From Tenodera sinensis (Eukaryota; Arthropoda; Insecta; Mantodea; Mantidae), in contig CM060964.1 of the NCBI GenBank assembly GCA_030765045.1, positions 136,860,948 to 136,924,947 of the forward strand: a DNA stretch of 64,000 nt, given 5' to 3'. Under the pieces are notes generated by a model that was given only the letters and a program-made list of their open reading frames with translations, was not told the origin of the DNA and searched no databases. Positions 1 to 12,531 of the stretch are shown one piece after another. A program made the position numbers and the translations under genes. Every line of letters starts with the position of its first letter. Position 1 is the stretch's first letter.

Positions 1-34
1 CTTATCATATAGAATCCCTGGTTAACGTGTGGCC
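1..34. repeat. Terminal fragment of a foldback MITE at the window edge
   Basis: The first bases carry AGAATCCCTGGTTAACG followed by a TGGCC block, nearly the same as the right end of the complete element at 12532-13096 (near 13060-13080). The rest of this copy lies outside the window. Confidence 0.55.
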
Positions 35-2439
35 CAAGTAGTACCTTCCACCTGGTATATAACTTCTAGTGTAAGTAAGGGGTGCACTATCATACATTGG
101 TAGGCTTGTACTTGTGTCATCATAGCCTCCTCGTTGAAGGGCACTCAAGTAGTAAGAATTTTCAGTTTTTTTGCTGTCATCACTTGCAGTAATTTAGAAG
201 CGCACAACAGACTGAACAAAAGATACAATTTGTGAACCTCCATATGTAGCAGAAACATATTTAGTTCACATTGTCTTATTACGTTTCCAGTGATGTTGCA
301 TATTCATCGCTAAAAATGGGGCGCCATGTATTATTGAACACATTGCACTGGGTCGACAGAAACATAATTTCCCATGTAACACCCCTTTGTTTATCTTTAC
401 GATTACAAAAAACATGTTTCGCTGATTGAGCAAGTTCTAACTTGTAGGCCCAGATTACCGTGCGCCTGTTTCTGTATCGTTTGCGATACATATTGGAGGC
501 TTCGATCCCAGTTGCATGTTGTCGGCATCTAAGCTATGTTTGGAGGGAGGTTTTCTACAGCCCCTACCTAACGGGGTAGGTTGTACAGGGGCGGTACAGC
601 CACCTCGCCTTACAAACAGGTTACTGTAGCGGTGTGTCACCCTCCCCTTCCCTACCACCTCTACCCTCAATAAACACGAAGTAGAAACGGGTACAGTAAA
701 GTAGCTCTCAACCTAACGTCGTTTGCAATCGGGACCGAAGCCTACCTCTTAGTATCGCAAGCTGGAGCCTTTTCTATGTCAATTGTTTTTCAGGTTTGCC
801 AATTCCTTAGCAAAAATGTCTTATGGTATCCCCAATAACGGTTAACGGCTTGTTTCGGCATAGCAGCAAGGCATCCGTATGCTCTATGAAGGTGACTATA
901 TCGATCTTTGTGTATTTTGTAAAATTTCCCAAAACGCTAAATACTACTGGTCGGACACATTTGGTACCTAATTTAGTATGATTGGTGTAACAAATTACTT
1001 TAGTCCTATGGATGATTTGCCTGATCGAAGGTCTATTCTTTTGAAGAACATGGCTAATTTTTCATTTTCACTTACCAGCTTAACCTTCGTGTACGTTGAC
1101 CATGCATCTTCCTCCATTATACTTCTACCAAAATTTGAAAAAGGCACAAACGGTATATCACTTCTTCGTAAGAGACTGTAAACGTAAACTTTCAGTAAAG
1201 CCACGTGTTAATCCGCTTTTTTGTTCAAAGTAGCCGATCTTTGTTGAATGGAATGGGATCTGCTGTCAAAATACCCCTCATAAATCTATAGGGGGGAGAG
1301 AGTGTCAACTCTCACCACTCCTTTCAAGCGGTACACTGTTTGAACCGTTTCTAAATATTGCACCAACTGTACCACTATTTCTAGTGCTTCATAGTGGCTA
1401 GTGGAAATATGGTAGGACAAATTGAGGAGATTGTCTACCAAAGGCAAGTACTTGTCTCTACCAACATTAGAAGGTACCTCGTGTAGTTTACATAGCTTAG
1501 CGTCCACGATCGCTTCTACGTCTTGTAGCCTAACCAGGTGTTCCCGGCCACTCCCCTAACTGTTGGCGCACCGAAGATAAGTGTTAGTTGTCGGCCTTGT
1601 CGCCGGCAAACGTTAAATGACGGGGACACGATGCCTAGTGAGTTGTCGTCTGAGGGAAGGACTTCTTTTCCGCGCCCGCGATCATTGCGACAGGTGCTTC
1701 TTATTCCTCACCAGAAAGAATAGCGAGTAGGTTTAGTATCATAACGTTACGGTTGCGGGCCACTTCGGGTACATCTTAAACAGGACGACAGGTTCACGCC
1801 CCGTTTGCTTTGTATTTCTCCATGTTTTGTGTAACCTACCCAGCTCACGCGTAGTAATGTGTTCCCCGATAATGTGCAAGTTATGTCTCTTTTCGGAATT
1901 TCTTACTTTTGTGGCATAATTCAGGGCGCCCAGCTTTTGTATCATGTTATACAGATCTGTACAATTCATTAATAATTTTGTTGCCTTTCTCACCGTACGC
2001 TTGCGGGTACAACATTTTACTAAGTTTCGACTATAGTCTAAATTTCTCCTTTTGCAGTCGTAAGACTCGTATTCTTCTTCTATTTTTGATACTTTTCGTG
2101 GGCTTGGCCCGAGGTTTCAGCACGGTAGGTATTCCTTGCTTGCCGCACAAACAAGTTTTGCGTTGCTGCTTGCAGTTGTGCGTCGGAGGATAGCACAGAC
2201 ATTCGTGGATAAATAAAGACAAAGGTTTGAACTTTTCTGGTTTCCTGCTTACTGGTGTTCATTGCAAAATGAATTAGATGTAAATTGTTATCTCAGTCCG
2301 CATGTCGAGAGTTCACGTAGTTGATCAGCATTTAAGCCATGGTTCTACTTGTTCTTTCTGAGAGTCTGTTCGTCTGTAGGCTGCTGTAAGCTTTGAAACT
2401 GTCCCTATTAATTTGAGTAATTATTGCGTTACCTCACAT
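35..2439. other. No recognisable gene or element
   Basis: Only short open frames (under 100 codons) on both strands, none with a recognisable motif. A C/G-richer patch at 540-670 holds a small imperfect inverted repeat around CCTACC/GGTAGG. I see nothing functional that I can support. Confidence 0.4.
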
Positions 2440-2640
2440 TGTCGCGGTGCGGGTGGCTCAGTTGGTTAGGCGCTGACCTACTGATCCCAATGTTGCAGGT
2501 TCAAATCAAGTAGAGACCGATGGTTTTTAACAATGCTTAAAAGCGACAGCCCCACGGCAAAAGATTTTCTGGCAGGTTAAACAATCCTTACGGGACGAAA
2601 TTTCGGCGCACCGACGGCCTAGGTATAATCCTGGAAATTT
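2440..2640 (+). repeat. tRNA-derived SINE
   Basis: A pol III type 2 promoter is visible: A-box-like TGGCTCAGTTGG at 2454-2465 and B-box-like GGTTCAAATC at 2498-2507, at tRNA-like spacing. The tRNA-like head runs into an unrelated body (AAAAGCGACAGCCCC...), which marks a SINE rather than a tRNA gene. The 3' end is set by eye and no target duplication was found. Confidence 0.6.
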
Positions 2641-4755
2641 ACAGTGTTATAAACTTTTTGTCATCTCAAATACTGACCCTGGGTATGATAGCATGCACTC
2701 AGGTGCGTCCTGGCGACAGATGTCGCTAGCCAGAACAAATTCAGTCACGGGTTCTACAGATGCTTTCGGATTGCACGTAACTCCGAATATGCAGATAAAA
2801 TTGTGTGGCGATTATTACGTAAGGTTGCCTCTTGCATTGAGCAAAAGGTCCTACAAGGTCAATTGAAAATCTTTGTTCTAAATAATTTATTTATTGATTG
2901 TATTAATCCCGTCACTTTTCCGTTGACACGAGTCACGCTATTTCACGTTATTTTGTATGCACCTTTTTGATTTCGTTCCAATATTATTGGGAATTTATAT
3001 TGCGAAATACTTTGGCAAATACCACCTGTCCGCCTAGTGCATAATCATGATTGATGTACTATCTTTCACAAAAGTAAATACCCAAGTTCAGTGAGACCTG
3101 CGCGAAGGATCACCTAGTTCTCAGGCGTACTTCATAGATGGCATGAGAATCAAATTAGTCATATGCATCCTTTGCTGTTCAGAGGACCTGACAGCCATGT
3201 CACCTCGTAGCTCAGCTCGCAGTTTTGAAAAGCAATATTTCAGCAATCCTTTTACATTAACGGGCAAACACTGCAAATTTAATTTCAGTGCACCTGCAGA
3301 ACATATGTTCTTAAAGGTGTTTTATTAAGTTGTGGACTACAACTAAAATGATTCCAGTGTTGGGTGCTAGACTTAAAGACGTGAGTTTAATCAGACCAAC
3401 TTAGTGTGTCTGCTATAGCGGAACTGACTAAGGCGTATTTGCTCAAAGCAAGAATGGTGGGCTAACATTAGTTCCAATCCCATATAACATTCGTTTTTAT
3501 TTCCCCTTTTGTTTTTTCTTTCTTAACGGGAACATCATAATTTATATAACCTGTGCGAAATATAAGATTATACACACTAATGTAATCTATTTCTGATAAA
3601 CCTCCTCCTTTAGGTATTTTTATTCTGCATAGCGCTGTAACTTTTCCCGCCATCTTATGAATGCTGCAGTATGATTGCAATTTTAAAACTGAGTGCTTTA
3701 TAAGGTATTAATTGCAATTGCTGAAAATAAAGCAGAGAACACGCCTACCTCAACTGTCAATCATGCCTCTCGAAATGAATACTTCCTTTTAAATATTCAC
3801 ATTCAAAAGCATCTGCAAATTTCGTAGGTTACTACCATATTAAAATATATAAGCGTGTAATAGTGTAAAATAAGGGTTTTAGTGGTAATAAAAATGCATT
3901 ATTACAAGCTCTGGATGCCAGTGAACAGTGTAATTAGTAGGCTGCGGAATTCACAAGCAGTTTGTTTCAGGTTGTCTACGCACAAAGCATTAGATCCGTC
4001 GCACAAAATGTAAACGTTCGTGGCTATGAGTGTCAGATACGGTGGGGGTGCGATCAGGTGACCTCTACGTGCGTACAGTCGGGTGAATAAACAACTGCAG
4101 CATGACACTGCTATCTACTGCAGAACATATACTGCCTATGTTCACATATTTTCCATTACCATATGGAATATATACGGTGCAAACAACGTATACTACACGG
4201 ACCTACTGCATGCAATATTTATTGTAATTTTACAATAATCGGTACAGTATGAAAATAATTATCGTTTTAATGCGTTTATACATTTTAACATGTATGTTAT
4301 GTATTTTCAACAGTAGGGGAAACTTGTTCCTTGAGTACAGTGTTCCTTAGGACACTTCTAGTTTTCCTATCAGTGCTGTAGTCTAGCGACATGTTAAGTA
4401 TGTAGCGCATTAGGATGATATGACGCTACCCAGTGATTAACAGTTGAATGCAAGGAGCTCTTCAGGCGCCAGTGAAGAAATTTGTTTTGAAGCGTCCGTG
4501 TAAAATATTTTATATTACGGTTTTTCGTATTTATGTGAAGAAGTATAAGTAATACAAACAAAATCCTCATATCAAACTATCCACACTCTACGGTAAGTAA
4601 AATATAACACCACTTGTAGTCTTTCTTATAACCTAAAAAGCAGAAACACCATTTTCGTGCTGGGTGGTAAGCTTTTGTTCCTTGGAAAACAGGACCCACT
4701 GCTCCTTCAAACACACCTTTGTCTGGAAATATTTTATTGTTTTGTTTCAGATACA
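2641..4755. other. No recognisable gene or element
   Basis: AT-rich sequence with only short, motif-free open frames. Nothing I can support as a gene, promoter or repeat. Confidence 0.4.
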
Positions 4756-5490
4756 ATGCCACGTAGTAAATTTGGTACAAAAAGGAAACCTGATGGCACC
4801 AGCAAACCAGTTACTGCTGTTAATTCTCCGACTGATATGGAAGTTTCCCTAAGGGAAGCTTGTAAACGTAAAGTGTCCCTTGCAACTCTATCAAGACATC
4901 TTGCACACTTCAAGCGTTCAGGGAAAACTGAGTTCTATTATTCTACAAATATTGGGCTGAAACGAGTATTTATCGACCCGGAAGAGCAGAAGCTAGTCGA
5001 ATATATTGTCAAAATCACTCACATGTAGCATGGGCTTACAAAAAGAGTGTAAGAGAACTTGCTTATACGTTTGCAGTTGCTAATGGCAAAAACTATCCTG
5101 AGAATGAGCATATAGTTGGAAGCATGGATGCATTGGTTCATGCGTAGGCATGCTGATGCACTTAGTGTGAGGAAACCAGGGGATACAAACTTGTCCCGAT
5201 TTACCAGCTTCAATAAAGCAAATGTTGATGCATTCTTCTCGAATCTTGAGTGTGCACGTCCGCTTTGGGCTTATTCCTCCACAGAGACAATGCAATTTAG
5301 ATGGAACTGGGCTGTCTACTGTACAAACTCCAAGTCACTCCAAGTCGTAGCTCACAAAGGAGTGAAACAAATTGGAAGCCGAACTTCTGCCGAAAGAGGT
5401 AACACTGTTAAAATAATAGCTGCTATAAGTGTTATCGGGAATCACATGAACTGCATGCTGACACTGAGAGTAAATGATTGAAATAGTTTT
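4756..5490 (+). pseudogene. pogo-like (CENP-B/jerky type) transposase, broken
   Basis: Decayed Tc1/mariner-superfamily transposase of the pogo/Tigger type. The frame opens with MPRSKFGTKRK, followed by a psq-type helix-turn-helix (SLATLSRHLAHF) and a CENP-B-type region (VEYIV...HGLTK / VRELAYTFAVANGKNYP / WMHWFMRRHADALSVRKP). The first part of the DDE_1 catalytic domain follows: PPQRQCNLDGTGLSTVQTP, where family members have N-x-DETG, then KGVKQIGSRTSAERG. A stop at 5026-5028 and at least three frame changes (near 5045, 5115 and 5270-5340) separate these blocks, so the gene is dead. The second and third catalytic acidic residues are absent; similarity fades near 5465. No terminal inverted repeats found. 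Identification rests on motif order and spacing. Confidence 0.75.
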
Positions 5491-5556
5491 TGTGCGATGT
5501 TTGTGTAAAAAATAAATGCTGCTAGAAAAAAGCAAACTTAAATTTAAAAAAGTGTT

Positions 5557-5644
5557 CCATCTATAATTCAGGGGCTCTAATGACCTAGCTGTCGACGGGC
5601 CCTTAAACCCTAATCACTCACTCACTCACCCCATCTATAATTCA
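5557..5644 (+). mobile_element. 60-bp 3'-end LINE insertion (I-type tail) with 14-bp target duplication
   Basis: The inserted piece is 5571-5630: GGGGCTCTAATGACCTAGCT then CGACGGGCCCTTAAACCC and a (CACT)n tail. It is flanked by perfect direct repeats CCATCTATAATTCA at 5557-5570 and 5631-5644. The same 3' end terminates the I-type LINE at 37420-39870, so this is an extreme 5'-truncated copy made by target-primed reverse transcription. Confidence 0.8.
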
Positions 5645-5929
5645 TTATTCTTGACAACTTCTTTTGCCTTTAGAGGCCAGAATTTCCAGAGTTACTGAGT
5701 TGCTAGTGGGCTTCATTTGTCATAAATATTTTGTTAGAGTAATACATTTATAAATACAATTTTGATAAAGGATGTTTTTGTTTGTTGCATAATTAAGTGT
5801 TTCAAGGTACAAGAACACCCTGTGCCTTGGAACAAGAATGAGGTTTTTTAAAACATTATTGTATGCATATAAGTTTCTTTGCAGTAAGGAAAAAATGGTG
5901 TGCTTATGATTGGGTATACCTCCCTTGAT

Positions 5930-6629
5930 TGGAGTAGGACACTCCGACGACCGGGCGATCTTCAAAGTTCAAGGAGCAAACACCAAGACCAGCCGGCATC
6001 AGCTGGGTCATCGTAACAGGACAATTTCAATTGTAATGGGCTGACAAAGCTAGAATTCTAGCGCAAACACATAACGTTAAGCAATAACATAATCACTAAA
6101 CACTAGCCAGAAGCTAGCGACTTGCAGGTCTATACCTGTGCAGCACTAGATATAAGCATAAAGATTGCACGAATGACACATTATTGTACGCTAATACTAA
6201 CATGCTCATCATTAAACACTGGCATATAACATAACGAGCAGCAGGTGCAACATCAGCACGAAACTATACATTAACTTAAATTAAACTAACAATGTAGCTA
6301 CCGACTAGCACGTCCATACCTGTACCAAACCTACACATCAAACGCATGTAATTCGCTTGGTCCTATCTAGGTTTCACGGGCATTACCAAAAAGTAACTTT
6401 TGACGCGCTCGCATGCATAGCATGTCAGCTTAACAGCATTCAATTACTAACCGGGGTGCTATGGGGTACCCGACTAACGCACGATGATGCACGAGAAATT
6501 GGCATTACACGAACTAACACGTGGAGAGGTCTTTTTAGTGAATAACCCTCCCCCTCAGGGCGCAGGGAACCTCACACTGTTGGCCATAGCATGTGGGCCT
6601 TCGCCTGTAACGGGTTTTTCCCCTCCACG

Positions 6630-6690
<61 letters not shown>
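5930..6690 (+). mobile_element. Poly(A)-tailed retro-insertion of unknown source
   Basis: A non-coding block of about 700 bp ends in 59 consecutive A residues and is bracketed by direct repeats CTCCCTTGAT at 5920-5929 and 6694-6703 (CCA lies between tail and right repeat). This is the signature of LINE-mediated reverse transcription. The body shows no long frame or recognised motif; it could be a truncated LINE 3' UTR, a long SINE or a processed non-coding transcript. The long, pure A tail suggests a fairly recent insertion. Confidence 0.7.
6632..6690 (+). repeat. Poly(A) tract, 59 nt
   Basis: Uninterrupted A run forming the 3' tail of the retro-insertion at 5930-6690. Confidence 0.95.
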
Positions 6691-6692
<2 letters not shown>

Positions 6693-6703
6693 ACTCCCTT
6701 GAT

Positions 6704-7839
6704 ACATATACTGTAACACAAGATGAAAAATCTACCTATTATCAATTTTCAAGCAAAAATCTAAAAAGTGTTTCAAGGTACAACAGTTTCCCCTACACAT
6801 AGCTCATATCGTTAGTGATACAATATTCCATAAGATGTACATTTTCATTGTTAGTTGCTCCTGTGAATGCATCTATTGCAGGGACACACCACACCATCTT
6901 GAAGTCATTGAAGGGGAATCTCTTACGATTTGTAGTAAGATATTGCTTATATCGTGAAAAACCGTTCTACTTCGCAAATTGAGTTATCAGCCACAGAACC
7001 TCTTATATAATCAAGTACCTTTCCATATACATCTTTTAAATAGGTACCTCTTCCCTATTGTTCTTGCATTTGGAACGGTTCTTTCTGTGTACTTTTCCAT
7101 GAAACTTTTAAGACATGGTTTATGTGATTTCTTAAATGGAACATCAGCCCGCATTGGATATGAGGTAGTGGGTATAATTTCATCATTTGAACCCACCAAA
7201 TGCGCATGTTAGCAATGTCGTTTACTATGACAATATTGTATATTGCTAAAGTGTTTATTCCCTCCTATCTCTGAATGACACGGTCTTCATTTTATTATAT
7301 CACCATTAATAGTAAAATACTGTGAACCAAATTCTTTAGTATACTCCTGTACTCCCTCTTTGCGTGTTTTAGGCTTATTGTATTTCTGCATATAACCACT
7401 TATGTACCTGTCACTGTGTCCAGAGAAAGGGGCACGGAATCTGCACTTGAAGACAGCAAGACAAGTTGCAATGTATATACCTACAGACTGTACAGGAACC
7501 GGGGGTAGGGGTGGAAGCTCCGACGACACTGCCTAAAGTCCAGTTGCAGCGCGACCTAATTTCTGTTCGTTCAGGCGTTAACGCTTAAGAAATCCTCATC
7601 CTAGTAGTTAGTGATACATTAAACAGAGCAGGCTGCAGTTATAGATTACTTCAGTGGAAGCAACCTTTGCAACCAGCGAGGTTGCCATGTCGTTTATTTC
7701 CAGGCACTACACAATGTTGCCATGCCCCCATTAAGTCAATTTCTATCAATGTGCCTTCATCCGATTCTCCGTTCCTCATAAAAGTTGTAGAGAATTAAAC
7801 ACATTTGTTAATTTCGTATTTCAGAAAATAAACATGCGA
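6704..7839. other. No recognisable gene or element
   Basis: Short open frames on both strands without motifs. Nothing I can support. Confidence 0.4.
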
Positions 7840-7915
7840 AAGGAGGGGATCGAACCTCCGGCAGCTAGAAGTTCTGAATTCCACGGTCAATGACGCAGCG
7901 TTCTCAGCTATTCTT
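7840..7915 (-). repeat. tRNA-like fragment (SINE head or tRNA pseudogene)
   Basis: On the minus strand TAGCTGAGAACG resembles an A box, and GGTTCGATCCC about 50 nt downstream is a perfect B box. The rest does not fold into a convincing cloverleaf, so a SINE remnant or tRNA pseudogene is more likely than a working tRNA. Confidence 0.4.
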
Positions 7916-9857
7916 CATTTGGGCGTTCGCGCTGTATCATATGATATTGAACTTGCTGTCGCTAACTTGGCAGCTAATTTCACTGCAAGGCGGAAAGTTT
8001 GTTAGCACCTTTAAAAATGGTTTAAAAATTTTGTTTCTTTTTTGTTTGCATTTATTTACAGGTATAAGAAAAGAGAATCTCTACAACAAGCACGAGTTTC
8101 TTGATACCGTCACTGTAGAATGTTCCACTCTAACGACGATACTGGACTCACTTCTGTCTCCACTGCATTGTCAGGGTCAAAATGGTGTCCGTCCCCACAG
8201 GTGTAGTTTAAGTTTCGGAAGTAAATGATAATATGGTAGCGCCAGATCAAGGCTATATGGAGGATAATCAACAATAGCGAAACCAAAATGCTGAATTTGT
8301 TGTGCCGGCTAGTTTCCTAGAATCCCAATTCTGAATTATCGCATGCGTACGTTCCCTTGATACATCACACTGCATTAACAGGCATACCTGCGCTATGCGA
8401 CTGTTCCAATCAGTTCATTTGCACGATTCCATTGAACCTAACCAGCGTCAGTACGCTGTCTAACATTGCGGCCTATGTCACATAAGTTGAAAGTTGCACC
8501 AGGTTCATTACATGCACAAACCGATCAACGTCACATTGCTAACCATAAACAGCCTTCTATCTCCGATGATGTCAATGGGGCCACATTGTCTACTGTTAAA
8601 AATTCCATTGCAGCCCGCTTCTTCAGACACACCGTCAAAGTGTAAGCACATACCTATATTGTAAGAATTTTCCTCTTACGAAACAGGAGAATCTTTGAAA
8701 TAAAGTGTAACATACAAGGAAACAACAGTGATTGCGTCATGACGCTTGCATTGCCCAATTTCACTTTTCATGATATACATTCTAGCTATCTCACATGCAG
8801 TTTGGCTTCTGTTTGCTGCTTGGGGTGTTACTTCCGGGCCTGCCTTTGGACGGGTTCAAAGGTTTCTGTACTGTATTCTCAAAAAACAAACGTCACAATT
8901 TATATGAACATTTATATGAAATGTTTACAACATAAATTGAAACGCTACTACGTAGCAGGCCCTCGTTCAACGGGGTAAAGCATTTCACACTTCGGGAGCT
9001 CATCTTGCCGGCTCTACTTTAAAGGAATGGTTCTAGGTATCCCCAATTCTGGTGTGTGCATCTCCTCGCTCACTTAAAAATGCTATGGAAGACAGCCCCA
9101 AGTACTGCGGGCGTTACAGTCACCTTCTGGAGTATGAAGTACTCTATCTCGGCGGTGTCAATGTTACACGTAGAACTTTTAAATGTGTTTAACAGTATAA
9201 GGGAACTGCATAACAACTATTGTATAACAAAACAAAAGTAATAAACATGTTAGTTCTAAAGGGTACTCCGTGTCCTACACATGGCCATTGTGTGGAAAAA
9301 CATTATGTTAATTCTATAGAACTGCTTTTGTCAACTTCAGGTTTGGCTAGCGTCAGTAATGTGGTGAGAGAGCATTTCGTATGAACATCTTCAATTTGTT
9401 CTACGTTTAAGTCCATCTAGTTTGCAGCCGGACATTGAAACTAGGTGGCTAGTTTTCTGTTTATGGCTGGCACACTAAGAGCACTGTTCTCTTCGTACAT
9501 TAAACCTCAATCTGCAGTATATATCCTTCCGAAGGGAAATATTTCATAAGGTATACGTAATGTAAGTAAGGTTTTACCTGTGGACGCAGCCAAGCTGCAA
9601 GGTGACGGCCGATATCGCTCCTACTCTTGATATGTGTTACATCATTCCGTGTGCGGACCAGTTCGTTGCTTCTTTGCCTACCTGTGCTCCGAATTGCGTG
9701 TTCAATGCCTACACGGTAAGCAGTTATTCACATTGATAAATAGTACCAAACATGACCAGTAATTTTCTTGCAAAAAGGCGCAGCTTGGGAAATGTTTTTG
9801 GCAGTGACGAGAACAAATCCAAACCAAGTTTTCCTGAACTGCGCAATGGTCATTTGA
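7916..9857. other. No recognisable gene or element
   Basis: The longest open frame is 112 codons (7890-8228), hydrophobic in part but without a recognised domain. Nothing else is supported. Confidence 0.35.
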
Positions 9858-10330
9858 TTAAAGGTCAATTAAGTCCAATTGCAGTTCATCTTGGGCTACC
9901 AAAGGATCATATGTAAATGGATTTTTGAAAAGCCTACAGTCGTTGTCTAACGCCTGCACCTCTACAAATTTCGCTGAGAACACTTCTAATAACTGCTCGA
10001 ACACAGTAATATATTTTTGTTTCGTATTATGCAGCATATCCTTCATAACCGATTTTAAATATAGAAAATGGTGCAGTTTGTTCTGTTCTATTTGGCTTTG
10101 CCACATACTTTATTTCTGCATTAATGTTTTCACACAATCTGTTAACTGTGCAAATGCGTTGTTTACCTTGTAAAGTAACATTAAGTTCGTTGAGGTGGAC
10201 AGTTAAATCGCTTATAAAAGCCAAATCACAAATATAAATATAATATTTAAGTTCCGGAATTGCAATCTATTTGGTTGTTAGGAAAGTGTGAATTTCTTTC
10301 CGCAGATCGAATATTCTTTGCAACTTTTGC
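9858..10330 (-). pseudogene. hAT transposase fragment (FAM200/ZBED5/GTF2IRD2-like)
   Basis: Minus-strand segments in different frames read, in order, KLQRIFDLRKEIHTFL, SDLTVHLNELNVTLQGK and FKNPFTYDPLVAQDELQLDL. These match the layout of hAT-derived GTF2IRD2/FAM200/ZBED5 proteins, where 'LTRVFELR.EI..FL', 'FSHLNELNLKLQGK' and 'LF.NPF..D...AP.ELQ.ELI.L' occur in the same order in the RNase H-like/insertion region. At least two frameshifts and a stop interrupt it and neither end of the gene is present. No flanking inverted repeats were identified. It is a different copy from the C-terminal fragment at 36034-36490, which holds the region just downstream of this one. Confidence 0.7.
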
Positions 10331-12529
10331 CTCCACTTAGCCATCTTACCTGGCAGTGGTATGGTAAATCCAAATATTCGAAGCCTGAGATTGTCAAAAA
10401 TTCTTGTAACCGTCTATGTCGCAGTGTACGAGCTGATTTGTTGCATTAAATGTATCGTTAGGAATTCGCAGAAAAAATTGAGAAACTCGTTGAGGCAATC
10501 TTACCTTCCCCATAGAGAAACTCAATTCACCCTCCCGCACAGAGCTAAGAGTATTGGATGATAGCATTTCGTCGCATCAATTGTATCAACTTGTATGTTA
10601 GACTGAAGGCCTGGGCTCCGGGCTAGAGCGTGGACCTTTGGTTCTCGGCAAGGGAATTTGGTATAAAGCCGGTGCCCACTCAGCATTATGAGGAAAGTGA
10701 AGAGTTGCGATAGGTAGCGATTCTGGACTCCTGAGTCAACCTCCCGATTCGGGAACGTGTGATGTTGGCGTATAGCTTGGCTGATAGCTCAACTTTGCCG
10801 CACTTTTGAGTCGGGTTGGCAGCCGCCTGTGGGGGTTGCAGCGCCACGGGATATTTATTCGCTTTAGACCAGGGCCTCTCAGGATGTATGCACTAGTGCA
10901 CTGCACAGTGTAAGGTGCAAAATGCGACTACAAAACGTTTACCTCGGTGCAAATATCCACGCGCTCTCTCTTTAGGCTTGTCTCGCTCGCTTTGGCGTTT
11001 CCCTCTTTCATACTTTCAGCGCTGCTTCTTCCTCACTGCGTAATGTTTACGAGCGGTGCGCAGTGTTAAACTGATTACTTTTTTATCAAATCTGGTCTTT
11101 TGCTTTAATGATCTAGAAAGCACTGGTACAAAGCTCGTTTTTGGATAAAGTATGCTCTTCTGCAAGATGTAGCAACCTCTTTAATTCTTCCATTCTAGCG
11201 CCCCCTATGCTGTGATTTCACCATATGCTTATGCGTGCATTCTGTTATGGTGTCTTTCAAAAAATAATTTTCTTAGACAGTGATTATTATACCGAAGATG
11301 AGACATTTGGCTATGTTGTCACAACTTTCAAAAAATAAGGAAGTTCTCACTGTGACTATGGACTTTCGGCATCTAGGTAGTTGTGTTGCAGTGATAAGCA
11401 AGTTGTCTATCAACACACGCTTCCTCGCGTCTTCGCTCTGCAGCATACGAGTTCAGTCGAGCTTAACCGAGTCGCCATGGTGCATAGTGATAGGAACCAC
11501 TGCACGTTGGATTGTACTCGTTGCGATTTTAAGTTTTGAGAAGCCATGCGTTGGAGTGAAGCCTTTAAGCATGGACAAACAATTGTTCTCCTTTTCAATA
11601 CTACCGTCCACAGTAAATGCCATGTTACAGCGGCGGAGTCGTGAAGTCTGAACACCAAGATCATTCGGACAACCTAGGATGCTATCTGTATGGCATTAAC
11701 TGTTCGTGATGTATTTTCATGTTTTGCATAGTAAAACGTTGATTTCTACTTATTTAGCTCTTGAGCTGAGCCATTTCATGCTAGCACTGGGAAGTAAAAT
11801 CCAGTGGTGTTCAGTTGCTGCATTTTTACATGCGAATGCAGCACATTTGTCTGCACTTATAAAACTACTGTTGTATTACCTTCACTCTTGCCCATTTGAA
11901 AATTTTAAAGCCAATTAGTTTCCCTGAATGACTTAAATATTTCCACACTTAAATAGTTGAGGGTAACATCAGAAAGTGAGTTTCCGGTTGGGCGTCTTCT
12001 TCAAGATAAACCTCTACGACTATGCTCTTAGGCTGCTTTTGTTTTTATTTTTCAGAGCTTCTTTACTGCTAAAATATATTTGTAAATAACGCATTTCTCA
12101 CAAACCACAATGATTGTAGGATGTAAATTTGAAAATAAAGTATGTTGTACTTGCTCACTTACCACTGTCACCACATCCTTATCATAAAGGCGTAAACTAT
12201 CATTTGGAAACTGATCCTGAATTCTTTCTAGGTCACCCTCTGCGTTTAATTTTGTCAGCACCTGAAAGCAATTTAAAAGTGGTTTTAAACTTGAAAAGGG
12301 AGTGACCCTTACTTACAGAGATACAAGTGTTGTTAAAAAGCAAAGGAAACAGAGAAAATCGTTCCTAAGTTGATCCTGGTTAAAAATGGGTGTAGTTTTG
12401 CTTTCTAGTTTTGAAAGATGCTTTCACTGTCCAGGAAACGCATATACGGAAATTCACATTCTCCAGTTACTCAATCAACATAAAAGTGACACCTCTTTGC
12501 AATTTAAACAAATAATATAAATTTCGTAA
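10331..12529. other. No recognisable gene; one isolated hAT-like terminus
   Basis: At 10874-10898 CAGGGCCTCTCAGGATGTAT resembles a hAT end (CAGGG start) facing right, but I found no partner end or 8-bp duplication. Open frames at 11280-11651 (+) and 11410-11664 (-) overlap on opposite strands and show no domain. Confidence 0.35.
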
Positions 12530-12531
12530 TA

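Noticed and set aside
10874..10898. CAGGGCCTCTCAGG as a hAT element start
   Set aside because: Plausible end, but no partner or 8-bp duplication was found within several kb.
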